From Isoetes engelmannii (lineage: Eukaryota > Streptophyta > Lycopodiopsida > Isoetales > Isoetaceae): a stretch of 20,575 nt of DNA. The DNA is taken from positions 1-20,575 of the forward strand of contig JAANSK020281157.1 of NCBI GenBank assembly GCA_011763485.2. Reading direction: 5' to 3'. Of the stretch, positions 7,726-17,507 are shown piece after piece. Position numbers and translations under genes: made by a program. Positions within the stretch are counted from its first letter, which is position 1. The number at the start of each line of letters is the position of its first letter. Under the pieces are notes generated by a model. It searched no databases and was not told the origin of the DNA. It worked only from the letters and a program-made list of their open reading frames with translations.

Positions 7726-8133
7726 CTAAAAGATCCACAAACGGTACCGCTTCCAGATCAACCAAACCAACCATGCTACACACAGATGCAAAGCCTGCTG
7801 CCTAGGGAGGGGCCAAGAAGCAGGATACAAATGAAGAAGCAGCTGTTGGCTAGACAGCCTGACCTGAAACAAGGCCCGGACCCAATCCCAGGCAACTCGC
7901 AAGTGAAGACACAAGACCAAACAATGGTCAATAAACTCGCACGGCAGGCCACAACAAGGACAAAGAGGATTGACACCATGCTTAAACCTGTGCACTAGAA
8001 CATTCACCCGGATACACCGGTGCACCACCTGCCACAAAAGAACCTGGACCTTTGACGGAGGGAGAGTACTCCATGTCCATGTCCAAACAGAGCGCCAACA
8101 GGAGCGCTGAAGCTGCAATGACCACTTGCCCAA
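7726..8133 (-). pseudogene. LINE C-terminal zinc-binding domain (zf-RVT)
   Basis: Reading KVQVLLWQVVHRCIRVNVL then NPLCPCCGLPCEFIDHCLVLC matches the zf-RVT domain found at the C-terminus of plant non-LTR reverse transcriptases, with the Cys pair, then E-x3-H and a final Cys. Its exact role is not known; nucleic-acid binding is assumed. The frame is open for 135 codons and ends close to the 3' untranslated part. It is separated from the preceding LINE coding block by a frame change near 8140-8160. Confidence 0.75.
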
Positions 8134-8156
8134 AGGGGGTAAAGTGTCATGAATAA

Positions 8157-8842
8157 CTAACGACCGGTAGCAAGATCAAATAAAGCATGAGGCCACAACA
8201 TCAGGGTGGAGCCTCCAAACCTGAACAACCACATCATCCTGAAGCAAAAGAGGTATATGGCGCGGGAAACTACCCACCACCTGCTCCCAAATAGCCCGAT
8301 CACAACCCCTAAGTCGAAAGCGGACCCGAAAGAAGTCCAGGAAGCAAGCTGACTATTCCAGTACCAAGCCTCCAACGTGAATACTGCAGCCCGAGTCCAA
8401 CAGGCATGCGTCCGGGAGTGCATGGTGGCAGCCAAAGGCAAGTGCGCGGGGGGCAAAGGAACCCACAAAAAGGGGGAGGTGTGATGGTAGACTGCGGCAT
8501 AATCTAGCTGGAAAAGTACACGCACATGATCCCAGACTCGCAACACACCTTTGAAAAAAGGTGATGCATGCGGGAAAGGCTTATGACCATACAACAAGGC
8601 CAAGGCAGCTGCACAAAGATCGACGGCTTCCCAAAAGCAACACAGCTATGAAGGGACTGTATAAGCAACACCGCACCTGGAAAAGAAGCCTCCTCTTGCA
8701 AAATGCTCCAAACAAACTTGGAGACCAGCACCTTACAGTGTAATGCCAAATCTAGAATTGTCAAACCCCCATCTTCCCGAGGGCGGAGACACTTCCACCA
8801 AGCCACTTTAACTGCCGCATCTTCAGCATCTCCTCCCCACAC
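8157..8842 (-). pseudogene. LINE region between RT and zinc-binding domain
   Basis: The upstream half reads MWGGDAEDAAVKVAWWKCL, then REDGGLTILDLALHCKVL and SKFVWSIL, a block that follows the RT thumb in plant L1 LINEs. The downstream half (8157-8603) reads on in another frame, with FKGVLRVWDHVRVLFQL. The two frames overlap around 8504-8603, so a frameshift lies there. No active-site residues are expected in this part. Confidence 0.75.
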
Positions 8843-8869
8843 AAAGTTGCGGACAATCTTATCCAGCTC

Positions 8870-9964
8870 CTAAATCTTACATTCAGGAGCTAGTATAGCG
8901 GATGCTGTATACACATGGGTGCTACAAAGCACAACTTTAGCAACAGTAATCCTGCCTGCCATGGACAACTTACTACCCTTCCACCAATTAAGGTGCAAAA
9001 TCTCATCCCACACTCTGCCCATCGAAATGTCACTCCCAAAGGAAATACCCAGAAGCTTAGTGCACGCGTTCCCTGGAAGCACCTTCCAAGGGAAAAGAAA
9101 CAAACAAGGTAGAGGCGGAGTCTCCAAAGTCCACAGGGCCGAGCACTTGCCCCGATTCAACAGGCAGCCAGAGGCCAACGAAAATGTGTCCAACAATCCC
9201 TTCAAATTACGCAAATTCCTCTCCTTCGCCACCAAGAAGAGGAAAGTGTCATCTGCAAACTGATTAATGATTTGCTGGCCACCGTCCTACATCCGAAGGC
9301 CATCAACCACGCTCTCCTCCACCGTAGACAGAAGCAATTGGGAAAAAGCCTCCGCCACAATAGTAAACAGGAACGGAGGCAAAGTGCACTCCTGACGAAC
9401 CCCTTTGCCCAATGAAAAAAAAAAGAGGGCTCACCCTGACACACCACTGTGGCTCGCGCTGACTTGTGAAGTTTCATAACAGTATCTATAAAGCGGGGCC
9501 CACAACCCAAGGCCAGAAGCATACTGGACAAAAACTCCCAGCGCACACTATCATAAGCTTTCGCAAAATCAAGCTTCAGGTAGGCAACATCCTGACCTGT
9601 TCTTCTAGCCCAATAGAGATCCTCATAAGCTGCAGCTTGTCAAAATGTTTCGTCCAGGGATAAACTCTGACTGAACCTTGCTAATAGAAGAAGTCAAAAC
9701 CGGCTTGAGCTTCTCCGCCAAAGCTTTAGCAAGGATTTTATACACAAAGGACAGCAAAGAGATGGGCCTCCAATCATTAATCGTGGAAGGCTGCTTGACC
9801 TTTGGAATCAAGGAGATGCAGGCAGTGTTCAAAATTCTATTCATCTGGGAGGAGCGTGACAACTCAAGATAAACTTGATACACGGACTCTCTAGCCCACT
9901 TCCAGTACATCTGGAAAAACTCCACAGAGACTTCATCCAAGTCAGGGCACTTATCCTTAGCCAA
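8870..9964 (-). pseudogene. LINE reverse transcriptase domain, frameshifted
   Basis: Minus-strand blocks run in order: MAKDKCPDLDEVSVEFF, ACISLIPKVKQP, INDWRPISLLSFVYKILAK and SEFIPGRNIL (9623-9964); WEFLSSMLLALG and ARATVVCQGE (to 9546); then, after a slip in the T-run opposite 9415-9424, the GKGVRQE block in another frame. The catalytic FADD is at 9248-9259, continuing as TFLFLVAKERNLRNLKGLL. These are the standard motifs of L1-type RT, which copies element RNA at a nicked target. A stop lies just before the FADD block near 9285. Confidence 0.85.
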
Positions 9965-10567
9965 TCACCTGCATGCAGCCTCTAAATCCGCCCTCAAAAG
10001 ATCCTGCTCCAAACTCTCATGCTGATGAGACAAGATAGATGGCTTAACAGCTGCCAGAACAAGCTCCTGCATCTCCTGCTCATAGGGAAGAGAGCGCTTA
10101 GCAAAGAACCCTGAAAAATGAGCGTGCACGTACATTTGAAGGTCAGCAGGATTCACCAAAGTACGGTCATCGGGTAAAGCAAGGGAGATCATAGATGCTG
10201 TATAATGACGCTGCCTTGCCACCCGGAAGAAAACAGACGAGTTAGTATCCCCCTCTTTCAACCAAGTTAGGCCAGCCTTCACCCGTGCTTCCCTAAATTT
10301 GACTTGCTCTAGGGAGATGATTCTCCGCAACACATCATTCTCTCAAACGCCATCAGAGGGCTGTGCCCAAATCCGCTCCAACTCCTGATAGAGTAGACGG
10401 AGTTCCTGCCGCTCTTGCTGCACCCACTGCCTGCCAAAAACCTTAGCAAAGCGCTTCACCCTAATCAAGGTTGTCACCATGCCAGGCATACCACTCGCAG
10501 AAGAGAAAGTATCAAGCCACAACTCCTGACACCGAGATGAGGTCCTCGTCTTCCAGAAACTAGGTGT
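9965..10567 (-). pseudogene. LINE linker between endonuclease and RT
   Basis: The 122-codon frame 9965-10333 holds FREARVKAGLTWLKEGDTNSSVFFRVARQR, which corresponds to the conserved W-L-x-x-G-D-x-N-[ST]-x-[FY]-F-H block found just upstream of plant LINE RT domains. The stretch 10334-10567 continues in another frame without a clear motif. No enzymatic activity is expected here. Confidence 0.7.
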
Positions 10568-11215
10568 TCAGACGAAACACCGTCCTAGAGGGCCTAGAGG
10601 AAGCAACACTCTGACTGGATAATGATATGAGATAGAGGTGGACAGAATGTTACTCCTACGCAGAGACGGCACTCCATCCAAGACACAAGGAGAGGCATAG
10701 CACCTATCATGCCTAGCATATGCCCGGCCTGCCCCAATATGCCTATTACAGTAAGTGAAAGACAAGTCACCAGGTACCTCAACCATGGCCAAATCCCGCA
10801 GCAGTCGAGACCACTGGTCCCGCTCAAAACGCTGCACTACCTGAGAGCCAGAACCAGAACGGTCCTCTACACGCTCCACCATATTAAAATCCCGTAACAG
10901 CAGCCAGGCTACTAGAAAACCTCTAAGATACCTTAACTTATTTCTAAGCGTGGCCCACAAAGCACCCCCCTGAGAAGGCTGGTTGGAAGCGTAAACATTG
11001 GCAATCCCCCACTCTTGTCCACCCTCTAGCCACTTGATTATTGTCCAACGACCAAACCTGTCCGCTACTGAGTAAGTGACATGCACGTCCATCCTCCAGG
11101 CAATAAGAGTGCCCCCACTAATCCGCCCAGAAGAAGAGGCAATAGTTGCAAAATGACCACCAACCATATCCATCAACTGTGACATATCCCCTCTATGACA
11201 CTTATGCTCCTGAAT
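10568..11215 (-). pseudogene. LINE APE-type endonuclease, N-truncated, catalytic Asp lost
   Basis: A continuous minus-strand frame covers the exonuclease-endonuclease-phosphatase fold: IQEHKCHRGDM (metal-binding Glu region), ISGGTLIAWR, GRWTIIKWLEGG, IANVYASNQP, LLLRDFNMVERVEDRSG and a C-terminal end SISYHYPV. Active enzymes have GDFN and SDH; here they read RDFN and SYH (codons at 10622-10630), the latter explained by one G to T change. The N-terminal 30 or so residues are missing with the 5' truncation. The frame runs on through the junction into Copia protease codons (SGATKH), an accidental fusion. Confidence 0.85.
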
Positions 11216-11960
11216 ACACTCTTCTTGCCCTGCTAAATGCTTTGTTGCGCCAGAATCAACTAACCATGTAATGTTTCCTAGCAAGATTGAGATATTGCTT
11301 CTCAATATCCTCAATAGTAATATGCAAAACATTAGCAGTAATTTCAGAGGTTACATCTATGCTTGAAGATGATGGCTACTCATCAAACTTTAAATTGGGC
11401 GGATCTTTAAAAAATTGTGCAAATGCCGCCTTGAGTTTATCACAAACGTCATGAGTTTATTGCAATCTCTTTTTGCATGCCCGTGTTTTCTATAATACCA
11501 ACAGCTAAATGGCTCCGTGAATTGTGATTTTCATGTTGAATAATGATTGGACTGATAATTCCCTGCATTAACAGCTCATAAAGTGGAGTAGAACTTCTAT
11601 TATGACCTGACTGGTTGGCCTTGGATTAATGTATTGAAACTTGCAAATTTTTCTTCTTAAGATCACGCTCTTCTTCAAACAATTGCTGCTGCATCTTGCT
11701 AAAAGATACTCATATTTCTATTTGACACTGAATGCTTTTTGATAGACTCATAATCTTGTGAAAGACTATTTAAAGCACAGAGAATAAGCTTAACATCATC
11801 CATATCCCCTCCAGCTCCAAAAAAATTTATTCTTCAAAGTTTTTAACTTGTATATGTTGGCACTATCTTCGAGTTTCAGATTCTGCATCTTTTCTTGCAA
11901 GGCTAATTGCTGACCATCTCCTTGAGATACACAATTAGAGCGCAATACCTTCGAGGCCAT
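11216..11960 (-). pseudogene. Copia protease active-site half and gag, unit B
   Basis: Starting from about 11960 on the minus strand come Gag residues (SNCVSQGDGQQLALQ, ALNSLSQDYESIKK). The nucleocapsid knuckle CWYYRKHGHAKRDC follows at 11462-11503, then WLVDSGATKHLAGQ (DSGATKH at 11237-11257) just before the LINE junction. The knuckle keeps its last Cys, but the second ligand is Tyr, the opposite defect to unit A. The ancestor shared by both copies therefore had a full C-x2-C-x4-H-x4-C knuckle. Confidence 0.8.
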
Positions 11961-11962
11961 GC

Positions 11963-12081
11963 TATGAGTTTTGGACTGTTATTTAAGCAAATTTGTGTTG
12001 CCATGAGGTTTAGATTGTTAATCCAGCAAAGTGTATGACTTTTGGACTGTTATTTCAGCAAATATATGTTGTCATGAGGTT
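11963..12081. repeat. Direct repeat of 48 bases, period 71 (unit B)
   Basis: Counterpart of 3527-3645, with repeats at 11963-12010 and 12034-12081. The RNase H frame stops inside the second repeat (TGA opposite 12072-12074). Confidence 0.75.
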
Positions 12082-12660
12082 GGGTCTCCCTTATCTGTCA
12101 CAATATTTAAAGTTATGTACTCTGTTGTAGACGTTGCACTCCTAGAAGTTGCTTCATCTTCTTGAATGGCGACTGCAAGTGCCTTTGTAAAACTGTCAGC
12201 TAATTGCTTAAGAGTGTTGCAATATTCTAGATGTAAGACTTTGTTTTGTAACTGTTCCCTCACAAAGCAGATTTGCAGATCAAAATGCTTAGTTGGAGGA
12301 TGATATTTATAGTCCCTTATGAGATCAATAACACCTGAGTTTTCAACCTGTTAACTGAGGTAATAGGGAGCTGAAAATCTTGAAGTGAGTGCAGAAGCCA
12401 CATCATTTTCTGCATTCGTTAGTTCAGGTTCAGTAGTACTTAAACTTATTATTTTTCTCGATGCCCAAATAACAGCACTAGAACCAAACATGGATACAGA
12501 GCCAGTTGTAGATCTTCTCATATCAACATGCATGCTCTGCATCAGTGTAGAAAACTAATTTTGGAGATGCTTGTTTATGATAAACAATGCCTTCAAGCAT
12601 TGTACCTTTGAGATAAGACAACATTTGTTTGGCAGCAAGCAATAAAGATAAGTTCCTTCA
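12072..12660 (-). pseudogene. Copia RNase H remnant, unit B
   Basis: The minus-strand frame 12351-12542 holds HVDMRRSTTGSVSMFGSSA then VIWASRKIISLSTTE, and frame 12072-12263 holds VREQLQNKVLHLEYCNT, QLADSFTKALAVAIQED and the C-terminus TLNIVTDKGDPTS. These are the core and end of Copia RNase H, better preserved than in unit A. The blocks are in different frames, so the gene is broken. Gag of the permuted element follows on the same strand. Confidence 0.85.
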
Positions 12661-13085
12661 TGAACTTGGTAACTTGCCGTGGGAGAAGACAACTGGTCTT
12701 GTGATTGTAAGGTAAGTAAGAGACCAAACAATTTGACGATACAAAGTAGCAGTGTCAAAGTTTGTTACCGTGTTCATATGGATAAACACGGATACAAAGC
12801 CAATTGTAGATCTTCTCATGTCAAAATTTGTACTTGCATGGTCTGCATCAGTGTCAAGAGTAAGTTTATTACCTTGTTGATATGGATTAGGAGCTGGTTT
12901 AGAATCCTCCATTCTAAATCTTTGTAACAAGTCTTTCACATACTTTGTTTGAGTGAAATGTATGCATGTAGGATGTTGCCAGACTTCAACACCCAAGCAG
13001 AAGTATAGCAGCCCTAAACTAGTGATTTCAAAGCTTTCCTTTACTTTTCTTTGACAGAACCAATATGCTCATGAGCATCTCCTAT
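12660..13085 (-). pseudogene. Copia reverse transcriptase C-terminal part, unit B
   Basis: The minus-strand reading gives VSIIIGDAHEHI, then ITSLGLLHFCLGVEVWQ, CIHFTQTKYVKDLLQRF, MEDSKPAPNPYQQGNKLTL and, further on, ATLYRQIVWSLTYLTITRP. The palm box that should read YVDD is LSDVSIII, so at least one aspartate is missing, as in unit A. The extra RNase H segment (HASTNFDMRRSTIGFVSVF, 12784-12855) sits inside the linker. The RT ends abruptly upstream (near 13085), where sequence conserved with 4720-5050 begins. Confidence 0.85.
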
Positions 13086-13089
13086 GATA

Positions 13090-13519
13090 ATAGAAACGTC
13101 AGAAAGCAGGATAATGCAACAATCCTATCATGCCACTGATGTCATGGTGCTTAAAAGAGTCAAAATTTTAGACGATAATAGCACATGTTTCGGAACATAT
13201 TGCCGTGCAGTGTCCAGAAGTTGAGCAGGCATAATTTAATTGAAACAGCTATGTTTAGAGCTTCCAACAACTAGGAGGTCAAAATGGGTAGTAGCCAAAC
13301 CATACTTAGACAAATGCAGATTAAAGTAGTTGACAACTATGCAGGACGATGTCAACATGGCTCAGTCCATGGTATTATATATTGGCTTAACAGTAGACTG
13401 CTTGCATGCACTATTATATAGGTTGTGCATGTATCTCTTGTTGTTGTAGTTTTCATTTACCTCCTCATAATCTAAATTGTTTTACGTTTTGCTTATAGTG
13501 AATAGGTAACTATATGTAT
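13090..13519 (+). other. Leader region of the two-finger gene, unit B
   Basis: Conserved with 4720-5116 and without a long frame in both copies. CTATTATATAGG at about 13409-13420 is TATA-like and about 100 bases upstream of the ATG at 13520, so it could be the core promoter of the gene. No experimental-type signal such as an intron can be fixed from sequence alone. Confidence 0.3.
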
Positions 13520-14615
13520 ATGGCAGACCCAGAGAATATATTCATTTTCCTTGATGACGGTGATGGAAAATCATGATCCAAGATTGGTTTTGTGAAACAA
13601 GGGCATCTTCCACGTATGATGAATTGCGCAAGGAGATTGACAGCGATGAGTTGGAGTTTTTGGTTGGTTATGAATATGTGTTTTTGGGAGAAAGAAACTC
13701 GGCACTGTCCCAAAAGCAAGAGCAGCGTCACAAGCCAAGAGAATGAGGTTTTGCTGAAAATTTTTTATCACCATCCAACAAAAAGGCCAAGACTTAATGA
13801 TAAAGAAGAAGATGCAGCAGTGGAAAATGAAGAAGATGACGTCACTTGCATTTCCAGCTTGGAGGATAGATTAACATCAAGACTAGCAACCAAGGCGCAA
13901 GTTCTCAAATGGATAAAGGATGTCAATAATTGCAAGGTAAATACGAAAAACAAAGGGAGGCATGATCATTTTGAACTGATGTCTAATGATGACAATGGAA
14001 AAGCTGTCTTTTCTATTTGGTGCAATGAATGCAAATGTAGGTATGGTAGAGGAGGGCCTGACACCCTTTATATTTTTGCCTCTTCTCATTGTAAGAGCAA
14101 AATGCATGAAGATAATTACCAACAGAATCTGAGAGGGCATGGTGAAGAACTTGCGTCCCAGGATGATGTGGTTGAGCAAAACAAAGCATGTGGTGAAGAA
14201 TGTCTCAAGAATGAGATTGCCACTTTTATGATAGAAACAAGAGCATCATTTGAATTATACGAACCAAGTGTGGCAAGCTATTCTGATCTCAGTAGTATTT
14301 GTGTTGTGTGCCTTCCATGCAAGAAGACAATCAGATTATTTCCATCCACCGGATCACTTAGCCTAAATTTGAGAGAACACATGTTGTCAAAAACACATGC
14401 TCAATCTGTCATAGGTGCAGATGAGAAAAGCAAAAAGAGTGAGGAACATAAACAAGGTCGTCCACGCGCACTTGAAGTTGATCCACGACAACGAAATTTG
14501 CTTACGTTTATGACTACAAGGGGGAGTCACCTAGAAGAACCCCAAAAGCCACGTGCACGGCTAGGAGGGTCCAATTCTAAGGTGCCTCCGTTAGTATACG
14601 TAAGGCAAAAATACG
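13520..14615 (+). pseudogene. Unrecognised two-zinc-finger protein gene, 5' part (unit B), split by an insert
   Basis: I do not recognise this gene. ATG at 13520 opens MADPENIFIFLDDGDGKS, then a stop at 13574. An acidic segment follows in another frame (13579-13746, DELEFLVGYEYVFLG). The main frame then runs from about 13750. It contains basic KRPRLNDKEED, finger 1 (CNEC at 14021-14032, H at 14087 and 14105: C-x2-C-x18-H-x5-H) and finger 2 (CVVCLPC from 14300, H at 14378 and 14396: C-x2-C-x22-H-x5-H). GRPRALEVDPRQRNLLTFM follows near 14457. The spacing resembles BED-type more than classic C2H2 fingers, suggesting DNA binding. The frame runs on to 14728 only because it reads into the insert. 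The gene continues at 19336. GTAAGG at about 14600 could be a splice donor, which would put the insert in an intron. Confidence 0.7.
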
Positions 14616-14625
14616 TTTTTTTTTT
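14616..14625. repeat. Left T-run, likely target-site duplication of the 4.7-kb insert
   Basis: Ten T residues precede the inverted end AGCAGGGTTG. The right side of the insert has eleven T at 19336-19346. Unit A has a shorter T/A-rich run at the matching place. Confidence 0.55.
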
Positions 14626-14799
14626 AGCAGGGTTGCATAACCCGAGCTCACCTAAATGCTCCAATTCTAGCCTATCCACGTGTTGCCACACATCAGCCAT
14701 TTTCAACTTTATCCGTCAGATCTATTAATTTTCAATCCGACGGCCGAGAAAATTAGAAATTCCTGAAAATTCCTTCCCCTCTCCTCCGACAGTATTCGA

Positions 14800-15190
14800 T
14801 TGATTCATGGGCAGCTCCAGGTCGCATCAGCTCCGCCAGTTGCTGAGAAAGAGGCAAAAACTTCACCCTCTCGAGCTCTGCCCTTGCTCTTGAAGTTGGA
14901 AACGAGAGTGGACAGGTTGAAAGTAAGGCGACGACGAGGTAAATTTTGCCTAGCTTCCAGCTCGTGGAATTCCGTGCATCTCTGGGGCGTGTTGGAACAT
15001 CCCAAGACGGCCCTCGGCCCTCTAATCTGCAATATGTTCCTTATCTCTACAATACCATACATTTTCCTAGAAGAACTGGTATGTGGTTCGTGGACCATTT
15101 TTATGAAGAAAAGAAGGTCATATGGCATAGAAGCTCTTTGGCAACAGTTAATTTTCTTTCCTTGCTTGCATTTTTTAACACCGTAGCAAA
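14800..15190 (+). pseudogene. GC-rich gene-start-like fragment, not recognised
   Basis: Two overlapping plus frames of 128 (14800-15186) and 83 codons (14946-15197) cover this stretch, and an ATG at 14807 opens a third short one. G+C is clearly higher than around it, and the upstream bases look like a plant 5' leader (CCTTCCCCTCTCCTCC at about 14772-14787). One frame reads LPLLLKLETRVDRLKVRRRR then LVCGSWTIFMKKRR. I cannot name the parent gene or say which frame was real. It is probably a captured 5' gene end with leader. Confidence 0.35.
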
Positions 15191-15229
15191 AAATTGAGGG
15201 TTTTTTTCTCTTGTACGTTCATCCTTCTT

Positions 15230-15350
15230 CAGGGCGGATCTTGAAGAGCAGGTGCGATGGCAGAGGCGAAGGGCAGGACTCTGGCCATGGATACTTCAAG
15301 AATAGCTTCAGAAGTTCGGCTACGGCAGTGGTGCCTAATTCTAGTAAGCC
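15230..15350 (+). pseudogene. Possible captured exon reading MAEAKGRTLAMDTSR
   Basis: After a pyrimidine-rich stretch ending CTTCTTCAG (a good acceptor-like sequence at about 15224-15232), an ATG at 15257 opens MAEAKGRTLAMDTSR followed by IASEVRLRQW. It runs on for about 50 codons before a stop. The acceptor-like site and the abrupt rise in G+C fit an exon. The parent gene is unknown to me. Confidence 0.3.
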
Positions 15351-15402
15351 CCAGCCCATGGAACTGGGATTTCCTGTATAATTTCTGGCATTTTATGTAG
15401 TT

Positions 15403-15495
15403 AGAGCTGATACAGTCATTACTTCTCATGTTAAGAGCTGATACAGTCATTACTTCTCATGCTAAGAGCTGATACAGTCATTACTTCTCATGCTG
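15403..15495. repeat. Tandem repeat, three units of 31 bases
   Basis: The unit AGAGCTGATACAGTCATTAC plus TTCTCATG[T/C]TA starts at 15403, 15434 and 15465. Units 1 and 2 differ by one base; unit 3 is nearly identical to unit 2. The high identity means recent expansion. Confidence 0.9.
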
Positions 15496-16750
15496 AGCAC
15501 AAAAGGACATTTGAAATACTGCTACTTTTACTTCCCATAGATCATTCTTCCCTGAACAGAACCAGAAAAATCGCTGGCAAATGTGAGATGGTCTTATATT
15601 TTTTTTTATCACAATCCATACCTAAAAACAAGATAGGAGCAAGGGATAGTCTGGCATGATTTTTGGCTAATATTTTCACATTCTTAGCAGATCCCCATCA
15701 TGATTAACAAGTGGCTTGGGTTGGAATACCATATTGTTATGCTTTATATAAGTGGATCCATGTAGTAGGAAAGCAAGCAACATGATCCCTTATCAACAAG
15801 CGATGCTTTAAAGCATATGCCAGAATGGTGCCATAAATATGACATTCAATTTGCCTTCGGGCTGCTAACATGCCTTTATTTGCATTATTATGAAATTTGT
15901 AACTTCGAGGCATTTGAGTGCCTTTGCTGCATCCATGTAGCTTATGATGTGTTGAACAATGCAGAATCATCATGGTCTGGACCAGAAAATGTTTAAACAG
16001 ATCATAGACATCAATATTTCTGATAGTTCTCAAATATAAAGGTAGAAGATTTAGAGATCATCATTGCACTTGCAGGGATTAATTCCTCGCATAGTAAAGA
16101 TTCAAATCTCTAGTATAGACTCCTCTTAATATGTGTCTTAATAAGTGCATTTCTGCCATTTTAGCAGGGACGTGTGCATGAACAGTGTATATTGACGCTT
16201 CGTGTATATTGACGCTTCAGAGATCTTTTCCATGATGCTCATATTGAACTATGCATGTAAGTCTTGGAACTCTATTTCAAATGCCAGGGAGATAGTAAAC
16301 TCGAACTTTTACTATTTGCCATGATTCCCTTTCTTTATGTTTTCATGAGATAAGCACGTACGAAATGGATATCACACAACGTAAGCTGAGAAATTACCAT
16401 TTCTTGTACAACTTTACAAATTTTCAGTAACTTACGTGTTAACTGATGTTTATGTTTCCATGTGTGTAATACTGTTGAAGCAGCCATTTGAAGGAGAATC
16501 ATAACAGGAACATCAGTGAATAATTTGCTGGTTACGCCTTATCGATAAGTTGTGATAACCATTCAATTGCAGCCTGCCATGTGATTTTCAAATTCGGTAA
16601 AGCCTAGTCCACTCCTCTAATCAAATCTGTATAGCACAATTATCACAGCATGCTGCGAAATAAGAATCCTTCAGCTGCATGTTGTTTTCTAGTTGTAGCA
16701 GGCCGCAATGTGATGATATGTAGAGCAGATTCTACTTAAACATATTGAAG
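15496..16750. other. No gene seen; inner part of the 4.7-kb insert
   Basis: AT-rich, with only short random frames on both strands. It includes a perfect tandem duplication of 17 bases (GTGTATATTGACGCTTC at 16185-16201 and 16202-16218). Possibly intronic or intergenic sequence carried with the gene fragments. Confidence 0.5.
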
Positions 16751-17170
16751 TATAGTGGGGCAATGTCCCATTTGAAAGGGTAACTTGATTATGTCAAATG
16801 TGGGATTTTGGAAGAAGCAGAAAGAATATTTAGCAGGTTATCTGAAGATGGTAGCTTGTAATGAGCAAGTGTACCTAAGATATTACAGACTAATCTGCGA
16901 ATCCATGATTCTAGGTCCATCTGATGGCCTAGCTGCAGTGTTCATCACCTTGTGTGCACGGGTTGGCTCAAAGAGGCACAAGACTTCAAGGATCACGTTC
17001 TTTTGATAGGCCTTGTGATATGCACAACCATGCTTGGTGCTTGTGGTATTCATGGTGATTTACAACTTGGAAGGCATGAAGCTGCTCATTTTATCCTAGT
17101 GGTGCATCCTACATCTCACTTTCGAACTTATATGTTGCAGCTTGTATGCAAGACATGCCTTAATATCTGA
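16751..17170 (+). pseudogene. Pentatricopeptide repeat (PPR) gene fragment, PLS class with E domain
   Basis: Three frames together give a clear PPR run. From 16787: VKCGILEEAERIFSRL, a typical L/P repeat. From about 16880 in another frame: YYRLICES then LAAVFITLCARVG. From 16952: GWLKEAQDF, TTMLGACGIHGDLQLG, AHFILVVHPTSHFRTYML, which matches the E motif (LL-A-C-xx-HG-[ND], then the ELDP-like and YVLLSN-like blocks). Such proteins bind organellar RNA and direct editing or processing. At least two frameshifts and a stop after SEDGSL show it is dead. Only the last part of a PPR gene is present, with no upstream repeat array, as expected for a captured fragment. Confidence 0.75.
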
Positions 17171-17390
17171 ATATCTATCTTCTTCCACCATGCGAGGATA
17201 CATAAGAAGGAAGCTTGAGTCTCGTTGATCCTATCCTCCTTGTGTCCATCAGGAGCCCAGCGAAATGCTGCATCACAGTTCAAGTTGAGGCATGCACAAT
17301 GATAACATATGGGTCATGATTTAGACCCCTTTTTTCCTTGTTTTGTATTATTGAGATTTTTTGCCGCTGCTGCCTGGAGTTTTGTGGTGA

Positions 17391-17507
17391 CAGAGGTTGG
17401 CTGAAGACTACAAACTTGTAAAAGACAAGTACATGATGAATAGCAACAAGACAGTTGTAAAGGACTTGAAATCACATCCGTTACAGAAATTGGCAACTAA
17501 AGGCTAG
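17391..17507 (+). pseudogene. Coding-like 38-codon fragment, not recognised
   Basis: Opens after an in-frame stop and reads LAEDYKLVKDKYMMNSNKT followed by a lysine-rich end, stopping at TAG 17505-17507. The charged, helical composition is unlike random AT-rich sequence. It follows the PPR fragment within the same insert and may be the last exon of a different captured gene. No start codon or splice site is fixed. Confidence 0.25.

Larger units (their letters stand above)
7390..11215 (-). mobile_element. L1-type LINE retrotransposon, 5'-truncated, inserted in Copia protease of unit B
   Basis: A 3.8-kb element reads on the minus strand with the order endonuclease, RT, zinc-binding domain and poly(A) tail. 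The tail is the T/C tract at 7390-7412, next to ACACT at 7385-7389. ACACT is repeated at 11216-11220 beyond the 5' end, a short target-site duplication, though a few more bases could belong to it. The 5' end is missing: the endonuclease begins at IQEHK, the catalytic Glu region. The element is visibly richer in G+C than its surroundings. Multiple frame breaks make it inactive. Confidence 0.9.

Noticed and set aside
7776-8590. Long plus- and minus-strand frames overlapping inside the LINE (for example 7714-7998 plus, 7776-7979 minus)
   Set aside because: They are shadows of the LINE coding strand in GC-richer sequence; only the minus frames with RT-family motifs were kept.
14807-14893. Short protein MGSSRSHQLRQLLRKRQK as a real gene start
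   Set aside because: The frame stops after 28 codons and overlaps a longer frame starting at 14800; nothing decides between them.
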